Positions 12,401 through 25,655 of a stretch of 64,000 bases of DNA are shown here, piece after piece. The notes beneath the pieces were generated by a model that did not search any database, was not told where the DNA came from, and saw nothing but the letters and a program-made list of their open reading frames with translations. Each line of letters opens with the position of its first letter. Position 1 is the first letter of the stretch. The stretch is from Trichoplax adhaerens (lineage: Eukaryota; Placozoa; Uniplacotomia; Trichoplacea; Trichoplacidae): NCBI RefSeq assembly GCF_000150275.1, contig NW_002060979.1, forward strand, positions 51,210 to 115,209, in the 5' to 3' direction. Position numbers and translations under genes: made by a program.

Positions 12401-15400
12401 AAAGCCAAACATGGATCATCTAGAAAGAAGTATCACTTTGATGATTGACGAATTATTGTTTGATAGGTAATAATATTTACATTTAGATTCATATGATGAG
12501 AGAGTTTATCAGACATAAGCAACATCTATAAATCTAGAATATCGTCAGTATAACCTGTACAATGGATGCCAACATCTTCTCTATGATTACAATACTGATC
12601 TTGATTATTGTCGATACGACAATCCAGTATGTGATTTTCATTTCCACTGCAATTTATTTTCTCTATCCAAATTCTACCACGACCCGATCCCCAAGTGGAA
12701 CAGCATTTGTATTCTACGAAACCGATATAGCCAAGTTGACGACAGAGGACGTGGCCAACATCAATAGTAAAGTAATCGTCGCAAATTGTCCCCCAACTTC
12801 CATTAATATAAATTTCAACTAGTCCTCGATCGTCATTATTAGCATAAGAAATTAATCTTGCTTGACCATTTTCAGTTGGTCCTAATTATATAATTATACC
12901 TTAAAATAAGTATAAAGGCATTTTTTAACTCTAGAACAATTTCATAGTTAGCTACGTAAGGTATGTGATAATTATATTTATCGAGTAAAGCGAATTAAAA
13001 ATGATTTTATACCGTTTTGGCAGTTAATTCCCGAGTATCCACCTTGGCACTGGCAATTAAAGCCGTTTACAAAATTGATACAGGTAGAATTGAATGTGCA
13101 ATTAGCAAATGCACAATAGTCGTCTGGTATAGAGCAGTATAAACCGGAAATTGATCTCAAGTAAATGATAATATTTTATATTTCCTTAAAAGTAATTTTA
13201 TATAAAAAGGATCCAATAAAATTCTTACACTGTTGACAATGCTTCCCTGTATAACCCTCCTGACAGAAGCAGTGATAAGAATTTACCCCTTGATGATGGC
13301 TACAACGACCATACAGACATGGCGATGAGAAGCAAGGATTACTTAATTCTATAGAAATGCCAATTAGAACCATAATTATTGATTTGATAAACGGTAGCAC
13401 AATTTGTCCTGAAATGGTTAAATTATAGAGTATTCACGTACGTACCTTTACACTGAAGGCATGCTAAATCTTGACAATTAGGCAATACATTAGGAAAATG
13501 CATACATTGATTTAATGATAACTCAGATCCGGAACAAGAAATTAAATCAGGATATCGTTTACCACCATAAAAGCCACTTGAATCTTGACAGGCTTCATAA
13601 GAATCAATTTTCGCATAACCTAGCTGGTGGCATATTACACGTGCTATCTCTCGATTAAATTGACTATAGCATAATGGCAGCCATACTCCTTGATTAACTA
13701 TTTCTAGCCTTTTCTTTCTATCAGTACTATAGTCTACTAATCGGATTGCGCCATCTGTTTGATTAGCTATTGGAGAAAAGATTATTTAGAGTATTAAAAG
13801 ACTGTCTTCAGTAGTGATTATAATTATCTAACAGGTTAATTCATAATTGCCAGTCGATCATCTGTCGATACTACGGTGCTCCCTTTATATTTGCAAGATA
13901 TGTTTAGGCACGCCTATTACAACTAACTTTGATCGCATCTGATACCACTATAACCTTGATTACATCGGCAGAGATAGAAGGTATGGTTATTTAATACACA
14001 TTGACCATGTACGCACATTCCCCTTACAAAACATGGATTATCTGTTAATAAAGATACTCGTAAGTCACTTTTGGTCTGAGAGATGATTAATTAATTTTTC
14101 AATTTGTACAATCTATTAAGATTATTGATATACATGGTGATATTCCTGCATAGTACCTGTGCATCTAAGTATAACATCCATAGAATGCTCACAATGTCTT
14201 CTAGTCCACTGTTTCTGAAAACAGTCCCTAATTGATCGTTCAACGCCTTTACAAACCAGTTTACTAAGCCATATTCGGCCATGACCAATTTGATTAGATA
14301 AACCAGATTCCCGAGCAAATAGAGCACCTTGGAATCCCAACTGACGACAAATGACATTTGCTTCGTTAATATCGAAATCAACGATACAAATTGTTCCCCA
14401 AAGTCCTTCATGATATACTTGAATAAGACCTTCAGCATTCTGATTGTATCCATAAACCATTCGAAGATCTTGGTCTCTAGCTAATCCTAGCAATGAGTGA
14501 TTACATAATTAAAGAAATTTAAAGGAACTAAGGCAATGATAGAAAAATATAGGTATCAATCGCAATTCGTATAATGTAGTGATTACAACTAATTATCGCA
14601 GTAATGTGCCTTGACTATGTAATTGTAATATGGAGCAAGATTTGCATGACTTAGAATAGTCTGTTCCGGATAATAATGCAATTATAGATGACGGTTGATA
14701 TGATGAAATGGTCGGGTGACAAAATCAGTTCATTGTACATAGATAGCAGACTCTTCTGCACTCATGAAATTTCGTACAAAAAAAATTTCGGATTTGCAGC
14801 ATTAATATAAGATTTACAGGCAACTTGTAAAAATATAAAGCTAGCGATCCAGAGCTCAAAATACAAAGCGTTCATAATAATTGCATATATGCATATATCG
14901 CAGTATCAGTGAAGAAACTGGATTAGCAATATCCACTATAATTATAATTTTGAGAGGCGAATCTTTGTATTCCTGTATAAACAATACCAGAAAATCTGCT
15001 AAAACTTCACCTGAAAACACCTATACTCTATTAAATTTTTCATCTATTAAGCTAAAGTCCATGATCGATTATAATTATAATTTTTGTAGAGGTCTGTAAC
15101 TAATTTCTGTTAGGGCATAAGAGAAAAAATAGAATGAATTGTCCTACACTCTTCGTCAGATACATCATTTGATAAAGATAGAAGGATAAAAGATTATCAT
15201 TTCAAATGACTACTATCACAGTCTGTATTGATTTGCGCTTATTAGCCCTTATTATGGAGTGAAAACCTTGCTATTTTACCTTGTTCACAGTAGGGGCCAT
15301 AATAGCCTTGCGGACACTGACAAGAATACTCACCATCTATTTCGTCATGGCATGTTGCATTCGCTGAACAAGGAGAGCTAATACAGCTATGAACTTAGAA

Positions 15401-17482
15401 TCAATTATATCCTGGTACTTTAGTTTGGTTTTATGTGATTCTGATTGATGTAAATTTATATATATATACAGAAGTTATCAAAATTAATAGAGTTAATACA
15501 GTTTAGAATTTTTACCGATGTCACAAGCCTTGCCAGTGTAACCTGGGTAGCAATTGCAATATGCGGAGTGATTGGAATGCAAAATGCAATGACCGTGAAT
15601 GCATGATGGTATTAGCTTACAAACATCATCTAAAGCAGTAAAAGCAACATAAATATCGTGTTCGACTTGCTAATATTTCAGATAAATTTTTTATTTAATA
15701 CGAATTGTTAAAGGTCATTTTATGCATTATCAGATCGGTACGCACTTGTACATCGAACTCCACTACTTTCATGACTGGAACAATCATGATTACCCCAACC
15801 TTCATGGCTACATTCCATGATATTTTTTTCATGCCCTTCACATTCCAAATGATCAAGCCAAAATAAAGTCTGATTTGATGTGTAACCATAAGCTTCGGTA
15901 TCATTAAACTTTGAGCAGCAAAAGTAATCAATCACTGCTCTGTAGCCGAGCTGACGACAAATAACATTTGCATCCCTTTGATCAAAGTAGTCATCACATA
16001 TTCCAGCCCATAACCCACGATAATAAACTTCGATTTTGCCTTCATCGTGATCGTGGCCACCAACTAATCGCAAATCACCATCCATCAAGACCTCTGAAAC
16101 AAGGGATTTAAATTATGTAATTTTATGCGGATACAATATTTCATTATATTAGGATACCTAACAGAAATGATACATCATTTTCTAGTTCTTATCAACATAA
16201 TCATAAAATTATAGTTATTTCTAAACTATAACCGATAGAGTCATGTTTAGTATGTTAATTGAACAATAACGAAAGAAATACCTATAGAACAATTTCTACC
16301 AGTATATCCATCATTGCATAAGCAGATATATCGATCTTCAGTTTGACCAATACATGTACCATGAGAACATGGCGATGAATTACAAGGATCTATTTCAAAT
16401 TAGAGTAAAGCATAATTAAAATACTGCACTGGTATTAGAATTTAAGACGATTATAGCAAGAATTATTAGATTTATGCCTCTTATAATTAACAGTATTAAC
16501 TTACTTGGAAATTGGCAGTCTTGGCCAAGGTAAGATTGAGAACAGCTACATTTGTAGGATAGCATAGTTGGGTTCTGTTCATCGTCGATAGCTTGACAAA
16601 GGCCCTGATGTCGACATGGATTGCTTATACATGGATTTTGACATGGTACTACATAAGCCATAATTAATATTTAGATACGCCAACTACTTCCAAGGTTAGA
16701 TTCTTATGATATTATTATTTCAATAACATAAATAGTGTTAATTTTTACTAAATTAATAGAATCTTAACCTTGATAACATCTGATTTTGTTGGTGTCATTT
16801 TCTAGTCCCTTTTGGCAATAGCAAATAAAGGCCCTTTCTCTACTTTCATTAGTAATATCAATGCACTGGCCAGTTATACACGGATTGCTGGAGCAGGCTA
16901 ATGGTCGATCAATTTGATGACTAACTACGGGAATTCAGATAACCAAATTAATCAATTCCATAAGATACTGCCTGCTGTACTGTATATGTCAATGTTGATT
17001 AAGCATGTCGAAAAATTTTCGTTATTACGTAAATAATTGATTATTCTCAAGTTACCTATCTCACAAAATTCTCCTTGATAGCCCTGATAGCACAAACAAA
17101 AAGTATTACTTTTATTAGATTCATGGATACATATGCCTGCATGACATGGCTTATCATGATGGCATGTTCGTGAAGACTGGTTGCCTAGAATAAATATGCA
17201 ATGGATCTTTGAAGCTTTCCAAATTAAATTAAAAAATAACTTACAACTGATCTAATTGGTTGTTTGTACAGTATGAGATAATTCTATCTTAATTTATAAT
17301 AGCTGTATGCTGTAGAGTTTTACCTGTATAGGAATCGTCGAATATACTCTGAAATGCTTCGGTATCTATACGGACCTTAAGCGATATGAAAAGCGGTACT
17401 TGTTTAGTTTTAAATATCAAGTATGCTAGACCTTGTTCTCCAGCTTTAAGCAAGAAGCGAAATACAAATGTTAAAAACGCCA
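9449..17482 (-). CDS. Single-pass receptor with EGF-like, SRCR and Ig modules (5' end not found)
   Basis: Twenty exons, all joined in phase 1, read N to C: 17482..17324 unknown; EGF 17184..17056, 16897..16769, 16648..16505, 16389..16282; SRCR 16093..15746; EGF 15629..15516, 15393..15280; SRCR 14480..14157; EGF 14041..13928; SRCR 13766..13446; EGF 13348..13229, 13123..13013; SRCR 12881..12555; EGF 12419..12297; unknown 11981..11790; EGF 11673..11545; Ig 11324..11025; EGF 10457..10350; membrane exon 9588..9449. They encode about 1,180 aa. SRCR motifs include GTICDDYF and CRQLGY; EGF exons show CxC...GYTG...C; the Ig exon has LEC...SWW...GSYWC. The last exon holds a membrane helix, a basic YRRFRR stop and a short tail ending DVNELL. 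A signal-peptide exon must lie upstream of 17482 but I could not find it. The ligand is unknown; related proteins act in recognition or adhesion. Confidence 0.88.
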
Positions 17483-18092
17483 CTGATTAATATTGCACCA
17501 GTAGCATAAACGAAGAGTAACGGTCTTGATTTAATATATAATAAAAATTCTGTATAAATTGTGATTGTCTAACTCCACTTGATCTTCCTGAACTTTTTCT
17601 TAATGCAACCTGTGCATATGCTACGATGATATAATTAAATTCAAACTGTCAAGCATTGTAGCTATATTAACTTTATTGTAGTATGAAGTTTTTGTGCATA
17701 AAGCTAATCATCGCATGTGCAGCGAATTTTAATGTAATATACATCATTTCAAAGCAATTAGTAGTAACCAATAATAGCCAATTTTACTAATCTCTAGATG
17801 CAAGAAAGTTTATTTATCAATTTATATTTAAAAGCATCAATAATATGAAGTAGAATCCTATAGCCATGAGGTGAAATGTTAGGCCAGATAATTCCTATAC
17901 TGTAGCCTCCGATCTTATGAGAAATAGTGTATTTATATCCTCAAAACTTGCGCATTGAAGATAAAAAAAATTTTATATCATTCCATTTATTTATTTTCTA
18001 CGCTCATATATATTCAATGAATTTAAGAGTATATGCAAAACTAATCAAGGTAATCAAGCACGCTTGATTTAGTATGTTAATACTTTAGCATT
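17483..18092. other. Region that may hold the 5' end of the receptor gene
   Basis: The first receptor exon recognised (17482..17324) begins at a splice acceptor (TTAATCAG), and its frame has a stop directly upstream. A signal-peptide exon is therefore expected further right on the minus strand. I looked for an ATG followed by a hydrophobic stretch and a phase-1 donor and found no convincing candidate here. Confidence 0.35.
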
Positions 18093-18935
18093 TCAAATGT
18101 AATCGATAGATTTGCCATCAGCTATAATTCGCTTTTCATATTTCTTACCATCATCACTGCCACTATTGAAATCAGAGCCACCCTTGCTTTGTTCGCCTTC
18201 ATCAAAGAGTACTTTACTTACTTTTAACAGAAATAGCAGATCTTTTCGATCGAAACCCTATTTCTAGCAATTGGAGTATTATTGAAAAAATTGTATTGAT
18301 TTTTAAATTTATTTATAGCTTATTTACTGCAACTATTACTGCTAAATTACAGTCGTAGCAAGATAATTACATTACCTGTAACCTTAATCTGCTACGAACA
18401 GATTCGGATTTCTATCTAAGGTTGCTTTACTTATCGGTAAATTAGGATGGCGATTATTATACAGTAATTTCTATAGTTATTATTGTTCAATTTTTATCAT
18501 CCCTTGATGAAATTGTAGCAAATACAGACTGTATGTTCTCTTACAGTGCCTTATTCCTTGTTAACACCAACACACGAAATACTGGTATCGATAGTTAAGT
18601 CTAATAATATGATTGGACGCTGGCAAAAGCCTACGTTAATTTTCTCTGTAAGCTTTATAGTTATTAGTAAATCGCCTTGATGACGTCAGACTACCTACAG
18701 AGATCTAACTTATGATTATACAATCTTTATACAACATTTGTTGCATATCAATCCATTATGAAGTAACATATGTATTCAGTGGGCTCAAGATAGCTGCTAA
18801 CGATATTGACGTCGGCTAAAATAAAGCAAAAGATATACTTTAACGGATCGATGATTACCATTGTATTTGATCATTCCGGTAGCGACATACATTGAACACA
18901 TCCGAGCAACAAAGATAAAACGCTTTGGATGACAT
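18093..18935 (-). CDS. Possible three-exon small protein, family unknown
   Basis: Exons 18935..18891, 18470..18396 and 18257..18093 join in phase 0 with GT-AG introns: donor GTATGT then acceptor ACTATAG, and donor GTAGCA then acceptor AAATAG. They give 94 aa from an ATG to a TGA. Exon 1 encodes MSSKAFYLCCSDVFN. Exon 2 includes NNRHPNLPISKATL and ends RNPNLF. Exon 3 begins GFDRKDLLFLLKVSKVLF, then runs through an acidic, Ser/Gly-rich, likely disordered stretch to a basic segment and ends GKSIDYI. The third exon looks protein-like and non-repetitive; the first exon is the weakest link and further exons may be missing. I recognise no family. The short helix-like segment could be a protein-binding region, but no function is claimed. 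Confidence 0.42.
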
Positions 18936-19802
18936 AAATTACAATTTAATTAGTTATTGTTGAGATCTTTATTTACATAAAAATTTAATATACGACGCAT
19001 CTAGTATTCCAGCAGCAAGAAAGCGTTTAATAAATGTCAAAAAGACGTAGGATAATGGTTTCATCAAACTTATAATCATGTTTTAATGATACGTTAGAAT
19101 ACAGTACAATTCACTTATCGCAATCTATGCAAGTAATTTTATGGTCAGTTATCGCATTCACAGTATTAGTACTCATTGAAATATAAGCAATTAATCATAA
19201 TAAATTATTCAAAGTCGAGTAATTAATTAGGTGAAAGTCATTATAAAATTATATCTGAATTTTTAACGGTTTTGATCGTAAGAACAAGAGGATGGTATCA
19301 ATTGTAGCACATTCTAGCTATATTGATACCAAATGAGATGAGTATTGTCGACTGCGCTCTAGGCATAATCTTCTAGGAGATGCAACAGATCACATAATGG
19401 AGTTATAGTTAATCAAAACAACGAATTATAATATACCGCACAATGACACAAGTACAAATAATACCCTATATCAGTATAAGTTTTTATATGACAAAATGGT
19501 TTATAATAATGTAAGAATACAGTTTCAAGTATGACCATAATAGTATATTGTCACAATCCTAATACTCGTCCTCACCCATAATAACAAAAATATTGCATCG
19601 TAGCTAATGATTTGGCGTTTGCCATATTTTTTGAAACTTATCGGTGGCATAAGTACGATGTTGTCTCAATAAATGTAAGAGTTTATGTACAGAATCATTT
19701 ATAGTTACATTAATTATTAAACTAATCGAAATATTTGTATGTATACAGTTTAGCCAGAGCAAGTTACATCAAGTAGTGTTCATTTCTATTCCTAATGTCA
19801 CC
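18936..19802. other. Intergenic region
   Basis: AT-rich, no recognisable exon on either strand. The right end likely carries the 3' untranslated region of the minus-strand NEDD1 gene, whose stop is at 19803-19805. Confidence 0.5.
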
Positions 19803-22800
19803 CTAATGCTTATTTTTTAACATTTCGTTTTCAGTCCGAAGTCTCTCAACTTCAGCTAGTAGTTCTTCATTAACTGAAGCCTCTTTAATGGACCGTTTCA
19901 TTTCGTCCTAAAAAATAGTAGTTAAACTTTTAAGAGAGAGATACTTTTGTAAAGTGGATCGATAAACTTACTAGTTGTAATTGAAACTGTCGCAGCATTT
20001 CAAAATGCATATTTGCGATATCCCTATGTACGGCTTCTCTAATGTGTGCAAATATCGTTTAGAAATATAGATATATAATTAGCTAAATATAACCATTAAT
20101 TTGAATAAATCTAAATTACTGAAGACAATATCGTTTCCAACCTCATTTCTTCTATTGAATCATCAATCATATTTTTGATAAATTCAGTTTGGAAGGGTTG
20201 AATTGTTTCCGTATCATTCGGTTTTTGAAAGGCACTAGCCTTATCTGGTTGTTTTGGGGGCTCTATAGCAGTAACGATTGGAAACTCTACATTTTCTATC
20301 TTTTCATCTCCTTCAGTCCAGGCTTGCTTCCTGAAGAGTGCTTTAGGTGAATCATCTCCATCCGGAATTGGCTTCACGTCAGAAGTAGTATTATCGGTAA
20401 TAGACTGCATGGTCTTGATACTATTAGAGGATACACTTCTGGTAAGCGAGCCAGCTGCAATAGTTTGCTTATTTTTGGAGGATTCAGGGCTAATGACGTC
20501 CTCTTCTGGTAGTGAGCGGGAATTGCTTCTCACTTTAGCATGGCCAATACGAGGGTGAGGTGAGTTATTTAAATTTGAATTTAATGCTTCTGTATTATCA
20601 GCTAGCACAAGGTAGAATAACAAAAATGTCAATTTAAAATGGGTAGCAATAGCAACGGTACAATTTATTTGAACGGACGAAGTTCGATAGTGAAGAAAAC
20701 AGCTGATAACTACCATTGCGTTGAATTTCCTCATATCTCTTTTTAATTTCTTCCAGCGATCTTTCCTATAATCATGATATAATTTAAACTATAGTTAAGA
20801 TAGCAATGCGAATGTAATGCTTGACGCCAAATCAAACAGTAAGAAGCGAAGTGTGAGTTTCCTATTATCTAAATATACCTGCTTAATGGTTGATTCTCCA
20901 GTATTAGCCGCGCGGTATTCCTCAAATGTATCTCTATCGGTCGATTGAGTTGTTACGATTGTATTGGAATTAACGGGTGAAAAGATACCTGGACCTACCA
21001 ATTAGATACACTATTAATTTGCGTATTATATTTAACTTTTGTAACGAATTTATTAAATTCGTATTAGAACTACATGTTTGCCAACTAGGTCATGAATAGT
21101 ATCACCAACCGAACTGTTGCAATCGGTTGAATTGCGAGTTATTCGAAACGTTAACGTCCGTTGATGTATCTAAAGGAAGATAGTTAGCGCAATGTTATGC
21201 ATGTAGCAGAAACTAAAGCGTACAAAACACAAAAATATGTGAAACCTCCAAAAACTTCTCTAACTGGTGAAAACAAATCACTTCTACCAGTAGTGGGTGC
21301 TGTGTTCACCTCACCAGATACTTTTCTGGACTGATTTGACATAGATAAACTTGCTACAGCTGGTGTGCTACTCTGAACAGGATGCTGTAGCGAGGGAGCT
21401 TTATTAATATTTACTTGTTTAGCAGGACGACCACTATTAAGTTCCTATCGAATATTGAGCAATGAAATCTTACAGTATGCATTAATGATATAAAACAGGC
21501 GCTGATACGTCTACTGCACACCTTTACGAATTGATTTTGAAAATACAACTTATTAACTCGAGATGAATGTGCGTTCGCACTCCTTAATGGGACAGATCCC
21601 GTTCTAAGATCAAACAAGATGATCTTACCTAAATGGCAACAATGATATAAACTAAGTTCAAAGAATATTGGTTTAGTGAAGGTATTATGTATTCATTCTA
21701 ACCACGACTTGTTCCAACTGCTAATGTAGCTCCGTCAGTATTAAAATCGATAGTGGAAAGCGGTCCATCAGCTTCAATTACTTTGACCACTCTGATAAGT
21801 AATTACAAGCAACAAATGTAAAGCGAAATAGAACGTGTGATATAAATAAGGATTCTTAAAAGGATATTATATAAGCAGAAAAGGAAATAACGCAGGAACA
21901 AAACAATCTAATAATATATTTTAATAGTCTTGCTGGCCTTTCCTACTATAATTGACACAATAATCTTCCAAAAAACTCGTAATAGTAAGACTTACTTTTT
22001 CGATTTAACATCACTTAAGACAATACGTTTATCTAAGCCAACAGTCGCTAATAACATATCATTCACAGTTGAAAATGAGAGATCAGTTGCCGGAGCAAAA
22101 TGCGCATCAGTTGATGACCACCATAATTTCATACTGTTTATATCCCACAAATTAATCTCTCCGCTATCGCTAGCCACACCAAGTAATGAAGTTCTGAAGT
22201 GTGAATACTGTAGAGCGCGAATGGCCTAGATAAAATGTTTATAAGTACAGTGTTTAACCATGACGTAATAACATTTAGCATTTAACATTTATAAAACAAA
22301 TGTATTAAGCAGACAAAATTGCAGCAAAAGCTATTTGTAGCAGAACTGTTATAACTGTACCAATGAATCTTAGATGTTTTGAAAGCGATAATATTTTGTC
22401 AGTGTGAATTTATCATAAACACTAAAACAGTCCTGATCTAGACTACGATTCATTATGATAAATGATATCAAGTGGTTGGCGCTTGCAATAACGATGTAAA
22501 ACAACTACTGAGAAATAGTTACAGTAAAAGCTACTTCCGGATAGATCGATATTAGAGAATTCATGCTCGTGTAAACGGCGCAAATGTTACAGTGAATAAA
22601 ATTGTTGACTTGCTCAAGATGGGCTTCAAGATTAATTACCTGGCAATTTTCAGCAATTAACGGCGAACTCGATTGTGATGTAGTGACATTATCAATTCTT
22701 ACATGACCATTAATGGCACCAGAGGCAATGTACTGGTCACGATTGGAGAAAGAAACACACGTAATCGGATCCGTATGACTCTGTTAAAGAGATTTCGTTA

Positions 22801-24017
22801 GCGTTGACATCCTATCGCTTTCCCATTTGAGATTTTTTGAACTATTTTTCAAGTATTTCTAAGAAAATAATCAACTAATTGCATCAATTATTGCAGATCA
22901 TCTACCTTGAAAACTTTTTGTATGCTACGAGACTTTAGATCAAATATAGATACTTCGGCTGATTGCGATCCCACGACAACATAGCGAGAGTTTGAATTGA
23001 ATGCTGCACAGTTAACTTGGCCCTATTCGATTGCAAGCAACACCATCTGATCAGAACAAGCTACAAAGTTATAAACAAACATCCAAGTGCGTATTTTGTT
23101 TTAAATTAATATGTCGTTTCGTAAACGGAATAACATCACGATTATATGAATTATCAGGCAATTCATTTCTAAATTACTTGTACGCGTAACGTAGGCCAGT
23201 AGGTTAAAACAAACGTGAACATTGAATACTGACTACTTCTGTATTATTTGCCATCATTTACCTCAGCCTCTAATTCAATCAGTTTAACAGGAGAGCCTCT
23301 CATGGATGAGATGATAATACGATTTGATTCACTTGCCGTGCTGCACATGACATGATCTACAATGTACGCATGTTAATAGTTAGAAATTCATTTTTAGATA
23401 TGGAATCGTTATTTGTACATGTCTACGGGCATAGACGAAATCCATGTTAGCTAGTATTAATTTTGCTATTTGGCAATTTTCAGCTGTACTCATGACCTCA
23501 AATATATTTGAAAAGGTAGTTCTTTTGCAATACGATCTAATGTAGTAAGTACAGTACTGTATATCCACAAGGTAGTTTATTCGATGTTGGTGGTCTACGC
23601 GTCTGTCGATTGTACGCTTGACTACAAGATGAATTATGAAGATATAATTCTGGCTAGATCATCTACTATTAGTTTAGACATTTTATCACATCAAGTTAAC
23701 ATTGTATATATTTCCATGAAGTTTATCGAAAGTGATCCAGTCCTTCTACTATTTCAAAGCAAGCTGATAAGAATCCATTTTACATTCGACTAAAAAAGTA
23801 GTCCAAAACAAGTGGGTGAAAGGATGAGCTCAAATAGAAAGAAATAGACTCCTGCAAGTCTATCACAGGTTAGTAACAACTTACTATTATGACCCCATGC
23901 TAGTCCTGTTATAGTATCATTGGAGTGGGGGTTATATGAATGCAATAACTGCATATCGATCCCGCTCCATATCTTGATATCTTCTCCACAACTGGCCAAC
24001 TTTGAATTATCCGCCAT
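19803..24017 (-). CDS. NEDD1: NEDD1, gamma-tubulin ring complex targeting WD40 protein
   Basis: Fourteen exons give 654 aa, close to human NEDD1 (660 aa): 24017..23885, 23356..23262, 23022..22906, 22780..22640, 22225..21996, 21791..21703, 21628..21528, 21444..21246, 21169..21110, 20994..20879, 20765..20714, 20601..20142, 20038..19972 and 19907..19803. All phases agree. Residues 1-300 form the WD40 propeller, with SCGEDIKIW at the start and INLWDINS, VGLDKRI, DGATLAVGTSRG and FDLRTGS later. A Ser/Pro-rich linker follows. The C-terminal helical domain (about 580-654) includes FQTEFIKNMIDDSIEEM, REAVHRDIANMHFEML and the leucine-rich LLAEVERLRTENEMLK. In animals this tail binds the gamma-tubulin ring complex and the propeller targets it to centrosome and spindle. 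The start is the only ATG in frame. Exon 8's donor (GTTTCA) is weak, so that boundary is less sure. Confidence 0.95.
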
Positions 24018-24433
24018 TTGTCAAGACCGCCAATGTTATTATACTGAACCCATAGTGAGTCCTACAGCGTATACTATCCTATACTGTACGATGTACACCC
24101 AGTAAGGGTATAGTACTCAGTCATGGCTCTTTTCTAGTACAATACACCAGCGTCATTTCTGATTTTAGTGTACTGTCTAAAATCAGGACACCTGGTAAAA
24201 GTACGGTACAGTACCGTACAGTGTACAGTACAGTCCGTACAGTACATACTGTAGTTAGGACTGTAAGAACGTGTCAGGATACTGTACATTGTACAAGAAA
24301 GGGATGGACATTGGACGACTGGACATTGCAAGAGCCGGACAATACGTCATGACGCGTCTCTACGTCAAAAGGTGATGTAATTCTACTTCGCATCACTTGG
24401 CAGCTTGCCACTTGTTTCGTCGATTTGTGCAAC
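24018..24433. promoter_or_regulatory. Putative bidirectional promoter between NEDD1 and O-methyltransferase 1
   Basis: A 416-bp spacer separates the two start codons of divergently transcribed genes. Its centre (about 24195-24295) is built from overlapping GTACAGTAC / ACTGTACA palindromes, for example GGTACAGTACCGTACAGTGT. Such a short divergent spacer implies shared regulatory DNA, but no specific factor site can be named. Confidence 0.45.
24195..24295. repeat. Cluster of GTACAGTAC-type palindromes
   Basis: About 100 bp dominated by overlapping GTAC, TGTACA and ACTGTAC words (for example TACAGTGTACAGTACAG). The same vocabulary recurs at 34530-34625 and in scattered short forms through the window. 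The small reading frame across it is a by-product of the low-complexity sequence. Confidence 0.7.
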
Positions 24434-25655
24434 ATGTTTTTCTCACCTGATTCTCCAATTTATCAATATATCTTGAAATCTGGCTTACGCAATCATCCAA
24501 TTTTGGAGCGGTTAAATGATGTATCGATGAAGCATCCGTGTGCTATGGCTGCTACACCTGACGAAGTTGGTTTCTTCCAGCTCTTATTGCAGTTAATCAA
24601 TGCTAAAAAAGTGATCGAAATTGGTAAGTATTGCTAGACTGGCAAGCAACTTCGTCAACTATCTCTATAACATACTCGTACATGTGGAATGGAATCTAAA
24701 TCATAGCATGATTCAAGTATATTGTACGTTACATTCGGTTGGATAGAGAACTTTGTGTACTGCACGACCTCATTCAAGCTTCTATTCTAACAGTGAATAT
24801 AATACGGGCTAATACACAGTAAAGTATGCTGTTTTGCTTTGACAGTAAGCATATACTGTACTGTACAGTAGGATACATTCATTTTCTAGCCAAATTGAAT
24901 GACTCACCATAGTACTATTGGATCACCTCTATAAAATAGATAGCAGTAGTTTAGGATAGGAAAAATAAAATCATCTATCGGATTCTTTAACAAGGACTGC
25001 CATGAGATACTGTGCGATCAACTTCATCTGATCAGAAATTAATATAGCAATAGCCCAGAAAGGATAGGAGTACAGTGTTGTGGGTATATATTAAAGTGGA
25101 TAATCATTTCATAGAATGGTTGACCATAAACTCTTATTATTGACAGTGAAATAGTCAATCTCTAAAGTGTACAATAATTTTGAATTTTATCTAGGAGTTT
25201 TTACTGGCTATACTACACTTGGTATGGCGATGGCACTACCTGATGATGGCAAAGTCGTTGCATTAGATATTAACAATGAATTTACAGATATTGCTTTACC
25301 ATTTTGGAAAGAGGCTAACGTGGAACACAAAATTGACCTTAAATTACAACCTGCTCTTGATAGTCTTAATCAACTCATTGCCAACGGCGAAAGTGGGACA
25401 TTTGACTTTATCTTTATCGATGCGGATAAGACCAACTACAGTAATTATTATGAAAAATCCTTGCAACTACTAAAGCAAAATGGCATTATAGCTGTTGATA
25501 ATACATTATGGAGCGGCCGCGTAGCAGATCCATCCATTAATGATGCATCAACACAAGCTATTCGTCAAGTGAATGAAACCATACTACATGATGATCGAGT
25601 CCAACTTAGCATGCTAACTTTGGCTGATGGAGTTACTTTAGTGCGCAAGAAATAG
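24434..25655 (+). CDS. Class I SAM-dependent O-methyltransferase (CCoAOMT/COMT-like), copy 1
   Basis: Exons 24434..24623 and 25195..25655 join in phase 1 (G|GA) to give 216 aa, the usual length for this small cation-dependent family. The SAM-binding loop spans the intron: VIEIG | VFTGYTTLGMA. Later motifs are FIFIDADKTNY (metal-binding Asp residues), VDNTLWSGRVAD (metal-binding Asp-Asn) and the terminal ADGVTLVRKK. The family methylates catechol-type hydroxyls. Its closest look is to bacterial and COMTD1-like members. There is no signal peptide, so a soluble enzyme is expected. The start at ATG 24434 matches the start of the three paralogues in this window, each beginning M-two hydrophobics-P/S-P/S. 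The substrate is unknown. The divergent neighbour NEDD1 shares its promoter region. Confidence 0.9.

Noticed and set aside
12562-12822. 86-codon plus-strand frame
   Set aside because: Lies exactly antisense to a clear SRCR exon (12881..12555 minus) whose cysteine pattern and splice sites are convincing.
24134-24331. 65-codon minus-strand Cys/Thr/Tyr-rich frame
   Set aside because: A by-product of the GTACAGTAC-rich low-complexity promoter region.
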